Shown here: positions 12,276-24,900 of the stretch, in pieces | Layout: each line of letters starts with the position of its first letter | Numbering within the stretch: the stretch's first letter is position 1 | Assembly: GCA_036873135.1 (NCBI GenBank) | Contig: JAPTYO010000009.1 | Location: 20,915,756-20,979,755, forward strand | DNA length: 64,000 nt | Direction: 5' to 3' | From: Clarkia xantiana subsp. parviflora | Taxonomy: Eukaryota > Streptophyta > Magnoliopsida > Myrtales > Onagraceae | Position numbers and translations under genes: made by a program | Notes under the pieces: model-generated | Told to the model about the DNA's origin: nothing | What the model saw: the letters and a program-made list of their open reading frames with translations, nothing else | Databases searched by the model: none

Positions 12276-12908
12276 GGGTTAAGAACACAATAAGAGCCTG
12301 AATGTTTGCTCATATTGCCAAAAGAAGTCTGAATTGAAAAAACGTATTATTAAGGGTCTGAATTTTGAGTATAAGTGAGGTCTCCGTCTATTTTTTTCTG
12401 TTAAAAGTGACGGAAAGTGATCACATGCTTGGCATGTGACCGAAAATAATTTGAAAACCCGAAAATGCCCTTTGACCAAAGTGTGTCCCTCACATGTTTG
12501 ACCTACAAAGACGAAAATACCTTTTAAGCCACCACAGCTCCGGCGACCACCACCACCCGGCTCCGGCGACCACCACCCATCTCTGGGTGGTGGTCGCCGG
12601 AGCTGGAGTGGTGGTCGCCAGAGCTGGGGTGGTGGTCGGTGGCCGTGGTGGCCTTAAGGGCATAATTAGTGTGCAGGGGTATTTTAGACATTTCACATTT
12701 CATTAATTAAATTGATAAATTGTATAATAATTGCAAAAGGGTAATTCTGTCATTTCACGTGGTTCCGTTACATTTAACAGCAAATTTGGACGGAAACTCG
12801 ATTATCAACAAAACTCAAAATGCAGGCCCTTAATAATACGTTTTTTTTAATTCAGACCCCTTTTGGCAACATGGGCAAACATTCAGGCCCCTATTGTGTT
12901 CTTAACCC
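12276..12908. mobile_element. Palindromic Mutator-like MITE, family 1 copy 2 (633 bp)
   Basis: It has the same terminal GGGTTAAGAACAC inverted repeats as the copy at 9803, flanked by direct 9-bp TAATAATAA at 12267-12275 and 12909-12917. The duplication is low in complexity but positioned exactly as in the other copies. The central palindrome is short here: about two 21-bp CCGGCGACCACCAC-type units facing inverted units (12535-12650), without the AAGCTCCGATCGGAGCTT core. Relative to copy 1 the interior is inverted, with the TGGTCAAAGGGCAT-type arm on the left instead of the right. It lies about 80 bp beyond the stop codon of the coiled-coil gene. Confidence 0.8.
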
Positions 12909-12989
12909 TAATAATAATAATGATACAGCAAAAGAGAGTAGTAATGCCACAACATGAAAAATTAAAATTTACTGTGGGAGGGAGAGAGG

Positions 12990-15900
12990 TTATGCTTTTC
13001 CTTTGAGCTTTTCATCCAAGGCCTGCCCTGCCTGCCCCAAGCCAAGGGAAAGATATAATTAGATTGAAGAAAGAAATGTTAGTTTAGCAGTAGTAGAACG
13101 AAACACCACCACTACTACACTACACTACACTACACTACACTTACCTTGCTTTGGAACATTCTCATTGTCACCACCACTGTATCCCGCATTCTATCCAAAA
13201 TAACAAACATATTTTTAACCTTCATTACTACTCAAAATAATTCAACTTACCTCATATACAATTCAATCAAAACCCCCCCTTCCCCATAACTAATTACCTA
13301 CCTACATTTGATGTATTAATAGGATACGATAATCCATCAGATGATGTTAAAACAAACTGCGTTGAGTACCCACATGGAACTTTTATCTGCAACATTAACG
13401 TCTTTCTTTATCGACTTGTTATTCATCAAGGGAAACCAACTAACTCAATTCATAGTTTCTTTCTTTCTTACTGAATATTCATTACACAACTTCTCCCAAA
13501 CTGTTGCTGCTTCTCCTGAAGTAGTAGTCAATTTAATTTCATAGCTCCAAGGCCTCACTGTTAATGTTGCTGCCTCCCAATTCTCCGTAGATTCAACCTG
13601 TGTATTTATGTATATCACATCTCTTATCAATCCTCTTACAATTCTACACTGGAAGCCCAACGATCAACATACATCCTAAAACCAATTACTGATAGAAGGA
13701 ATATAGTCCACTTGCTTAACTGTGGAGTATGTCTATTTTAACGCTACTCTTTAAAATAAGCACTTGTATTGGTGGAGGAGAACCAACTTACCAGCAACTG
13801 AACTTTAAAGGTGGCAACGCCTTGAGAAATATATGAATCAGTCTCCACTTGCATATCTGGATCTGCAATATAAGATACATCTTTTCAAGTAAACATCATC
13901 CACAGTACAAATCATAAACCAATAATTACTACCATACATACACCGCATTTCCAATATTTTCACCTAAAGCTTAATAAAATTTAAACAACGTAAAATTGAA
14001 CTATACACTGAATCGAGAAAACGAGTTCATGTATACCCAGACGACATGATCTAATAATTCAAGGGTAACCCAGTTTTTCTTTTTCCACTTACCACATCTA
14101 ATTTTTTGCCGATCATTAGCAAAGCGTTTGACAATTTCTCCCTGGTAAAAAAGCAGAAAGATATATTTGTTGATGGTTTAGCACTATTATTGGTAGTTAA
14201 GTTACATTTGGATTTGGAAAAGACTAGTACTCAAAGTAATTAGGACTGGATACTGTTAATCACTTTACCCATAGCCAATTTGATAAATCAACTGCACGGA
14301 AACCTGATTATAAGTTGCAACACATTTTCTCAGGCTTGTGTAGAGTTCAAAGAATACCTGTTGGCCATGGTTATCCATGGGAATGCATTCTACAGCAATA
14401 AGCTTGTCTACATCATCCGCAGTAACAACATATTCAGGATTTGTGGCTCCTGAAAATTTTCCAAATTACAGGATAAAATATATGAAGTCCAGATAAAGAT
14501 AACTGAGAAAGTTAAGACTAACCACTTGACCTAAAACCTTAAGGTGTTAGATGAAGGCGTGATTTAAGGTGAAACTTATATTTCGTGTGGGCTGATAGAT
14601 TTTAGAAAGCCCATCACGTGTTTGCTTGACTATATTGCAAACTTGATGAAATTGGGGTTTAACTTGGCGCTGCGGAGACTCGAACCTGCGTGAAAAAGTT
14701 AAGACTAACCACTTGACCAACTGTCCTAAAACCTTAAGGTGTTAGGTGAAGGCGTGATTTAATCTTTATTTCAACAATAACAAAATGCAAAATAATACCA
14801 AGCATAATGAAAAATATATTACACTATTTACCTTCAATGTACTGTGATGTGCCATCTCGAAAATGCCGAATCCACTAGTTGAAGATAAATATAAAAACAT
14901 GAAATTTTCTTATCTGACAAAATGTGCAAAACCAATAGAAATATCGGTGCACATATATATTATCACCTGAAACATACAAAGTGAAGTCCCGCGTACAGGA
15001 TAGCCGCATCCTAGAAGTTGGTTTCCAGGCGTAGCTTCACCAATAATCTGAAAACCCTCAATGCCCGGACCTACCAAAAGAAAGAGACATTAGACCACAA
15101 GTACCTTGAGCAGATAGGCAGGCTGCACAGAAGAAACTTAATCACCTTGAGAAGCTCCAGAAGAAGCATTTTCATCGTGTACTGCGGAAGCTCCAGAGAA
15201 ACTCTCCCTCATGCCTGCCTCTTCGGTTCTACTCATAACAAGCACCATTTAATACTGTGAGGCATAAATTCTCAACACAGAATTTTCTCACTTCTATATT
15301 GTCAGAAAACTATAAATATCTTCTACGCAAGGAAGATGATATGGATATACATATCCATAATAGGATAGATTCTATTATTAATAATAATATTAATATTAGA
15401 GATAATATAGAATATATTATATTTGGTAATAGAATTAAATATATTATTTCCTAATATTGTAATGTCAATTCCTATTTAAAGGAAGTATGATGAATAAAGA
15501 AGACAAGCAGAAAAGCTATTTTAGTTTAGTAGTTTAGTATGATGAATACGAGACTAGGATTCTCTCTCTAAGCAGGTCCAGGGTTTCGTTCTCCCCTTAA
15601 CGAGTTCGAACATCTATCCACCCATCTATCCTATCCATGGCTTATTGATCCGATACCATACAATAGCAAGAGTGCTAAAAATACCGGCCTTAGATATATT
15701 ATACTTGGCCTGTCAAAGTTGTTATGCAGGTTAGATCAATGAGCGGTGTTTAATCAATTGTCATTGATAGAGCAACCAACACTAGCCTGAATTATCATGC
15801 AGTAGCTGTTTCCAAATATCTATAAGTCGTGTTCTGACTTAAATCATATTATTCAAACAAAAGGTTAGAGCATCCATGTAAATAAGAAACATCACCAAAG

Positions 15901-18900
15901 AGCAAATGACAAACGCATAAGCCATACCTATTGATGAACGAAAAGTCTTATGTTTTCGCTGTCCGCATTTAATCCCTCTTTGAGCAGATCATTACGAGAA
16001 ACACCATCCTAACGTTGCAACAAGCAGACAATAGAAAATATTAATAACTAAAAAAACTGTCCAAGGTTTACCCTATGTTAAAATTAGGTGTCTGAAGTTT
16101 GAAATGTTAAAGCGAACTGTCTCAAGTTTCATTTTTGTTGAAATTTGGTGTCTCTACGCGTCTTTTCTTCTCTATTCAATCATTTTCATCAACCCACCCA
16201 CCCACTCATAATCCATCACTCATTACTTTTCACAAAATACTCAAATTTCACCTAAAAATTGAACATTAAAAAAAAGTTTCTAGAAGAGTGGTGTGGAGCC
16301 ATTTTCCAAGGACAACAGAGCGAGATTTACTTGCGTGGATGTGGCCAACTTCTTAGGTGACGGTCCCGGCAAGATGACGAGAAGGGAGTGTGTATAGGAG
16401 CTCGAATTTGACAGACGGTTTCGTCGGAATTGGCTTCTCTAAAGTAATCACGCCGAGACACCACATTTTAACAAAATTGAAACCTTAGACACTACAGTTT
16501 AACATTTGAAACTTCAGACACCTAATTTTAACATAGGGTAAACCATGTACAGTTTTTAGTTAGTAACCCTAGAAAATAAGGAAATATTAGCAAAATTATT
16601 ATTTAGTCTTGGAGTTCTTTATATCAGTAATATAATTGTGACGACTTTTAACCTGGATACAACATTCATTGTGTGTGTGTGGTAATAACTATCAAGGGTT
16701 ATTCATTTAAAAAAACTATCAAGCTTTACTATTATCATATCCTACATAGCCTAGTTAATGAGCTTAATCAGAACATATTGAACACTGAACAGGTTTACTA
16801 AACCAAGAATAATTATTTCCATGTCAGGATAAACTTGAAGTTGCAAATCCCATACAGCAGATAGTGGAGATAAAAACTGTTAGAGATAGAATAATATTCT
16901 ATATATCTATATATCTCTATCTATTGAGATCCTACCAGCTACACACCTATATATATATCTACAGGGACTGTGAAGGAAACTCAAGGAGAACAAATCGTAA
17001 GTTGGTATCAGAGCCTAACCCTAGGCCTTTCTCCTGCTCAGTATTTTTTTTCTTCCGGCAAACATCTTAGTCTCAGTCAATTAGACCCCTTCGAAATTAG
17101 GGTTTATTCTTCAAAATCATCATCACCAATCACACCAGAATCAGCCGGCGATCCCGTCAAGCCTTCCAGCGCCGCCAGTAGCCGCCGCACGCGCCGCCAC
17201 GCGCCGCCGATACCTGAACCTCCGCTCGGCGCGTGTTAACCACGCGCCACCGTCCCGGCCGCCAATCGTCGCCGCGCTTCCGCCGTTCGTCTCGCCGGCG
17301 TCCTGCGACCCTGTTCCAGTCAGCGGTGTCGTCAATCGCCGCCGTCGTCAATCCTGCGATCCAACGCGCCTCCGTCCTGACTGGTCTGCTGCGGCACTTC
17401 TGCCTCCGTCCCTGACTGGTCTGCTGCGGCACTTCCGACTTCATTACTGTAGGTGTTGTCGATCTTTGAGGTCATTCCCGGTCAGTTATCTCAAGAACCA
17501 TGTCTAATAATGATACAAAATCTGCTTTACCCTTTCAATCAGCTTTTTCTGGAACACCCACAATCGTCTCAGAAAAGTTTAATGGAAAGAATTATTTAGG
17601 GTGGTCAGCCTCCGTAGAGCTTTGGTTCTTAGGTCACGGTTTTTCTGATCACCTTGAGAAAATTGCTGCCAATATTGATGAATCTGAACGTAATCAGTGG
17701 GAGAAATTTGATTATCAGCTTTGTGCTTTACTTTGGCAATCAATTGAGCCGTCAATACTTAATAACTTTAGAGCGTTCAAAACATGTTATTCCCTTTGGA
17801 ATAATATTAAGAGTGTGTATTCTAATGATATTCAAAGATTATATGATGCTGGACAAAAACTTGCCTCCCTGAAGCAAACCAATCATGATATGGGTACCTA
17901 TTTGTCCGAGGTCCATGCTGCAGTTGAAGAGTTAAATATGTTCCTCCAAGCCGATACAGTTGCCGGATTCTTCAAGAAACTTGACAATCTGTATATGGTG
18001 ATTGCACTTCGCGGGTTACATCAGGATTATGCACATGTCCGAGATCAGATTCTGACGAGCCCAGAAGTACCAAACCTGAAGGATTTAGCCACTCGACTTC
18101 TTAGGGTTCCTTCCCCGAAGACACCACCTCTACCAGTCGACTCTTCTGCGATGGCTGCTAATTATAATAATCGAAGTGGACGTGGAGGCGGTCGTGGAGG
18201 AATCAACAGTGGACGTGGTGGACGCAATGGTGGACGCAATGGTGGGCGCCGCGGTACTCGACCTCAATGCTCTTATTGCGGAAAGATGGGTCACACAGTT
18301 GATACATGTTATCAACTCAATGGGTATCCAGAAGATCATACTGCTAATGTTAGTCTCACTGAGCAAACAGAAGCAACTAATCCGATGAAGTCGGCAGATG
18401 TTAGAATTTCTGCGCAGGAGTACCATGAGTTCCTGAAGATGAAAGAAGCTCGACAAGTCCAATCAGCTGCAGCTACCAGCTCTACTGCTTGCATCTCTCA
18501 ATCTGGTAATAATCAAAATCGATGGATTATTGATTCAGGTGCTTCAGATCATATTGCAGGTAATCCTTCAAACTTTACCTCAATTTCTCCCTTAAATTCC
18601 ACACATCAAATTACTCTTGCAAGTGGTTCGAAAGTCGCAGCCAAAGGAATCGGTAAAGCCACTCCAAGCTCATCCTTATCCTTAGATTCTGTCTTATACA
18701 TCCCTGGTTGTCCTTTCAATCTGATATCCGTAAGCAAATTGGTTCGTTCACTTAACTGTTCTGTAACCTTTAGTGAGGATTCCTTTATCATACAGGACCG
18801 TGGTACGGGACAGACGATCGCTGTGGGATATGAATCAGGAGGACTCTATTATTTACAACCGCAACCGCAATCGATTATTTGTGCTGCAACGTCCCCCAAC

Positions 18901-21900
18901 CTACTTCATCAGCGTCTTGGTCATCCCAGTTTGTCCAAACTTCAGCAGATGGTTCCTTCCTTAATCAAATTGAGAGAGCTGCATTGTGAGTCATGTCAGT
19001 TAGGAAAACATGTTAGGTCTACTTTTCATAGTCGTGAAACTAGAGTTGAGTCTCCTTTTTCAATAATACATTCAGATATTTGGGGTCCTAGTCGAGTATC
19101 TACTTCTGCTGGATACCGATATTTTGTTACTTTCATTGATGAATTTTCTCGTTGCACTTGGGTCTATTTAATGAAAGAACGTTCTGAGTTATTTCCCATT
19201 TTTCAGTCTTTTCATGCTGAAATTAAGACCCAATTTGGTCAAAACATCAAAATTCTTCGTAGTGATAATGCACGTGAGTACTTCTCAAGTACTTTTTCGT
19301 TCTTTTTAACTCGACATGGAATCCTACATCAGTCCACATGCCCTCATACACCTCAGCAAAATGGCATTGCCGAGCGGAAAAATAGGCATCTTATTGATAC
19401 TACTCGTACATTATTACTTCATGCAAATGTGCCTGTTCGCCATTGGGGAGATGCTGTCTTAACAGCATGTTATTTGATCAACAGGATGCCTTCTTCCTCT
19501 CTCAATGATCAAGTTCCGTATTCCATCTTGTTCCCTAAAGAACCATTATTTTCCGTGCCTCCTCGTGTCTTTGGTTGTACCTGTTTTATTCAAGATCTTA
19601 CTCCTGGACTAGATAAGCTTTCTGCTCGATCTATCAAATGCATCTTTCTCGGATACTCTAGATTGCAGAAAGGATATCGATGTTACTCTCCGGTTAATAA
19701 CCGATTCTATATGTCCGCTGATGTCTCATTTTTCGAGGATATACCATATTTTCCGCCTTCCTCGGTCAAATCCGCCACTGATTCAGAGACATTGCCCCTT
19801 TCCGTCCTTCTTCCGTCATCATTTGAAATACCAAATTCATCTACTCCCTCTGAAATAGAGGTTTCCCCTTCGATTCCATCTCCACCACCTCTTCTTCAGT
19901 ATCAACGCCGACGAAAACAAACTACGTTAGTCGAGCCCTCCACAGCGCCTGCTCCAATTGAGCCTTCAACAGAACCTCCGCCAGATAAGTCCTCCACAGA
20001 GTCTCCTGATTCTTTCCCACTCCAGTCGTCCACACCTACTACAGACCAATCTGAGCTGCCAAATGATTTACCCATTGCCCTTCGGAAGAGCTCTAGATCA
20101 TCGCGTAACCCTCATCCTATCTATAATTTCTTGAGCTTTCACCGGCTTTCCCCATCACACTTTGCATTTGTTTCGGCATTATCCACCATCACCATTTCCA
20201 AAACTGTTCGAGAAGCACTTGCTCACCCTGGATGGAAGCAAGCCATGATTGATGAGATGCAAGCCTTGGAACAGAGTAATACGTGGGATTTGGTTCCTCT
20301 CCCACCGGAGAAAAGTACTGTTGGTTGTAGATGGGTGTTTGCTATCAAGGTAGGAGCTGATGGTAAGGTTGATCGCCTTAAAGCCCGTCTTGTTGCCAAG
20401 GGCTACACTCAAATTTATGGCCTGGATTATGGTGATACTTTCTCTCCAGTAGCAAAGATTCATTCTGTACGGTTATTTCTTGCTATGGCAGCTATCAAAC
20501 ATTGGCCGTTATATCAGTTGGATATTAAGAATGCGTTTCTTCATGGAGAGCTCGAAGAAGAGATTTATATGGAGCAACCACCGGGGTTTGTTGCTCAGGG
20601 GGAGACAGGTTTGGTTTGTAGGCTGCGTCGCTCCTTGTATGGACTCAAGCAGTCACCACGTGCTTGGTTTGGGAAATTCAGTTCTGTTGTTCAGGAGTTT
20701 GGGATGTCTCGAAGCGAAGCTGATCATTCTGTCTTCTACTTGCATTCTTCTTGTGGTCTCTGCGTTTATTTGATAGTTTATGTTGATGACATAATTATTA
20801 CAGGGAGTGATCATGAGAAGATTAATCAACTTAAGAGGCACTTATTTAGTCGCTTTCAGACAAAAGACTTGGGGAATCTTAAATATTTCCTTGGAATTGA
20901 AGTAGCTCAATCAACTACTGATGTTTGCATCTCACAAAGGAAGTATGCATTAGATATTCTGGAAGAAACTGGCATGTTGAATAGTCGGCCCGTAGATAGC
21001 CCTATGGATCCAAACAGTAAACTTCTTCCAAATCAGGGGGAGTTATATGAAGACCCAGAGAGATATAGAAGGTTGGTGGGTAAGTTGGTCTATCTCACCA
21101 TCACTAGACCAGACATCTCATTTGCTGTAGGAGTGGTTAGTCAGTTCATGCAATCTCCGTGTATTCAACACTGGCAGGCTGTAACACGGATACTCCGGTA
21201 CATCAAGAAGTCACCGGGTCAGGGATTGATATACAGAAATAAGGGAAACACTGAAGTGATGGCTTACACTGATGCTGATTGGGCAGGTTGTCCAATAGAC
21301 AGACGATCCACATCAGGTTATTGTGTATTTGTCGGGGGAAATCTAATCTCATGGAAAAGTAAGAAACAGGATGTGGTTGCTCGATCGAGTGCTGAAGCTG
21401 AGTACAGAGCCATGGCACTTGGTACGTGTGAGCTCTTATGGGTCAAACAACTTCTTCAAGAGCTAAGGATCGGAGATGATAAACCAATGAAGCTATGTTG
21501 TGATAATGAAGCAGCTCTACATATAGCTTCAAATCCAGTTTTTCATGAGCGAACGAAACATATAGAAGTCGACTGTCACTTTGTTCGAGAGAAGATCGCC
21601 TCAAAGGCAATTGCAACTAAGTTTGTTAGTTCTGGTGATCAACTCGCCGATATTCTCACGAAAGCCCTTGGAGGTTCTCGCGGACAGTATATTTGTGCCA
21701 AGCTGGGTGCATATGATCTATATGCTCCAGCTTGAGGGGGAGTGTTAGAGATAGAATAATATTCTATATATCTCTATCTATTGAGATCCTACCAGCTACA
21801 CACCTATATATATATCTACAGGGACTGTGAAGGAAACTCAAGGAGAACAAATCGTAAGTAAAACTAAAAAGAACAATGAAACTCATACGTACCATGGGTC

Positions 21901-24900
21901 TTTGAGGAACTTGATTTGCCCATCTCCCATTGATATAGCCGTCTCCAACTTGGTTATGATTTTGAGTATAATCTTCTACTGGGGTTTCTACTTCTCTAAT
22001 TTTTTCCTGCTTGCATTTCAAAGCACACAAACCAACAGTTAATGCATTCAGTTCTGCGATTTTCTTCAGTACATAGTCTATAAATCTTAACAGAAAAACT
22101 ACAGATTGAATGCATAGACCAAAGCTCGATACATGTATCTATGAAGAGATTCCTATAGGCACAATAGCTAAAATATCAGTCCGAGCTGAGATCCTACATC
22201 TCATGAGAAGTCCACAAAATTGATGCTCATGCTCTCTTTTTCTTTTGGTTTAATGCAAAGAAGGTTAGTAGAATCATTCATAACAGAAATCTTACATTTG
22301 CGTTATTGATTTTCCACTGCAAATGATCATGCAGTCGCTGCATATATCAAAGGAAAGAAAAGCATGAGTCACATAATGATGCAAGACAGTAAACTAGCAT
22401 AAGATATATCTACACACAAAGCAAAATAAATTCAATGGAGCAAGTAACACATTATATAAAATTGCTGCAGCAACACCATAACATGATCCTGATGAAGTAG
22501 TAGATCGCCAGAAAAAGCAGCTAATGCCCAAGAAACATCTGAAGCATATACAGTACAGTGAGAGCTGACCCGAGCAAGCAGAATAATTTGTTTCCACCAA
22601 GTCAAATTAGTCATAGAAGTTAGTGATCATTTTACAACGTTCGAGTAAAAGGTAGGTACAAATTTATAACATTCGATAAAATTATTGATCAATTTGTCAC
22701 ATATAAATGCTTCTTCCGTGTTTCTGATGTCACTACTTGATGTCCAGAGTAGAGAAAAATCAGACAACATGACTAACTTGTAACATTCTAAAATATAAAT
22801 GGTCAAAGATGCCATACCTTCACATAAGAGGATACAACTGATGCATTCAACAGTGGTGGCCAGAAATCAAATTGTGCCAATAAACCAAGCATGGAAGACA
22901 TGAACAAGTATCTGTCATCCTCTGTAACCTAGAAAGATTTAAGTAGAGAGTAAATCAGCAATCGTTGTGGCTTCCTCTGTAGGAACATCGCAAAATATGA
23001 TTCCAAGAAGCCAAAATAAACCCCAGAGAGTAATTGTAAAAATGCAGGTTGGTTTACTGGCTCTAAGAGAACACAATATCTGTCTTAGCTGCACATAATT
23101 TCTAGCAAGAGATTTAAATTCCAGCTTTAAAAGCAAGCTTTTCTAGGAACAGAGGCTCCTCTAAGTTCTATAATTGAGACGGACATGAAAGAGCTCGGAT
23201 ATCGTATTGTCACTTTCCAACTATTTAATTAGAAAATCCAACCACAATAGTGCTTGATTTTTTTAAGCGACTGAAATGTACCCTTGGATGATGACGATGC
23301 CAACACTTCTAAGATATGTCTTAGCTATCACAATTATTGCGTTTGAGCTTGTACTTGACAGAATCTATTGACACTATATAAGGTCTATGAAGTTTCACTA
23401 TCTTCTTTGCAGTAAAGCATGTGAATGTATTACTAAGATCGGGAAGTGGATCCATGCCAAATACTTGAACTCAAATATGATTACACTGCAAACTGAGTGC
23501 CAAACTGTGGATGATGATTTGATTAAGATATGCCCTTTGTCAATCTTGATACATATTTCTTGAGATACCAACTGCTAATCTAACTCTTGTTATTTGATTG
23601 GTCTCATAATTCTGTGAAAGGCAACATATACAATAAGTTTTATTCCTAACCAAAACACTTCTGGAGCAAAATTATTGTGGGTTCCTCCTCTAGTACCATG
23701 ACACATTCACCTAAAGTCTGCCATCAGCAATATTAAGGATCTAATAAAGTACAAGGAATGTATTAAGTGGTTTTAAAACTTAGCAAATTTTTACTATTAG
23801 CATCTAGGAACTTAAAGCAGAAACTATTCAGAGGCAATATTTAGCAACCATCAAACTTCAGAATTCCTATATTCTGGAATAGTTGTAGTAATCCATCATT
23901 AATGTCCATGAGACATGCAGAGAAAAACAGAGTAAGATTTATGAACTCAAACTAAACTAGGATTCTTCAACGTAGTTTGCTTCATATTTTACATATAATC
24001 ATTATTAAAAAAAAAAAAAATTAGATGAGAGAGAAGATTCAACAAGAACCTTGAATCCCTCAGTATTTCAAAAAAGGAAAAGGTATCTTCAGTTTTGATT
24101 ACATCATGTTTAAATAGTAACTTTGGAAGGTAACCTTGAGAATGACTTCAAAAAATTCTACACAGAATGTAGAGAAACCATCAAGAGAAAATCAAAATCA
24201 AGTACCTTCAGTTCATTAGCCAATTTTAAGTTTTGTTCAAGATCCCCTTTTCTGCGAGCCAGTTCATTCAAGGCATACGTAGTAGCTTCATTTTGTTTTT
24301 CATCAATTGCCTGTCAAAAACAAAGATATAATTAGTTTGTTGAGTTCCTTAATTAAAATGAGAAAAGGCAACAACAACATCACCAAGCAAATGGGACACC
24401 AGATGATAACCAACCAGAATTAGTCATAAAGTGACCAACCAGTCTTAAGTCGGCAATCTTCTTTTCCAATGCATATTTCTCAGTCAATAGCTTCACTTCC
24501 TACAGCAGTCAAAACAATTAACAATGTAAGGATAATTCATAATTGCTAATGTTTTAAGTGGATCTTGTTATGTCAATTACAATAATGGATAAAGAGAATC
24601 TGGGAAATAATACCTTCAAACATGCTGCAGTAACCTGTTCCCGAAGATTCCGGATCTCACTTTCTTGTGCTCGAAGTCTTGAATATGGTTCCTATATTTT
24701 TTAACTCAAAATTATAAAATCTGTTCAAAGAGGCTAATACAGGTTAGAACTTTCCACCTAAATGAGATCACAAATACCATAGCATCTGGCTCTTGTAAAG
24801 TATCAATGTCACCATTTCCGTTATAACTCCGTAGAGAAGCATGTCTTTCAATGTGCCGAGCACTGCAACATGGAAGAGAAACATAAAGATTACACCCTAT

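Larger units (their letters stand above)
16878..21859 (+). mobile_element. Complete Ty1/copia retrotransposon (4982 bp)
   Basis: The element is bounded by LTRs of 125 and 117 bp and by a 5-bp AAAAC duplication (16873-16877 and 21860-21864). It has PBS, single Gag-Pol frame and polypurine tract in the expected order. It is inserted sense to the plus strand, antisense to the coiled-coil gene, in the intron between exons 21893-22063 and 15928-16008. Its right duplication ends 28 bp from the splice donor of exon 21893-22063. The very short LTRs are unusual for a 5-kb copia. Confidence 0.93.

Noticed and set aside
14676..14727. A functional tRNA gene
   Set aside because: A and B boxes are present but the cloverleaf arms do not pair well and the sequence lies in a repeat, so a SINE head is more likely.
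17141..17444. GC-rich open frames on both strands before the copia polyprotein
   Set aside because: This is the untranslated leader of the retrotransposon; its GC richness opens frames by chance, and the equivalent leader at 61440-61900 has different ones.
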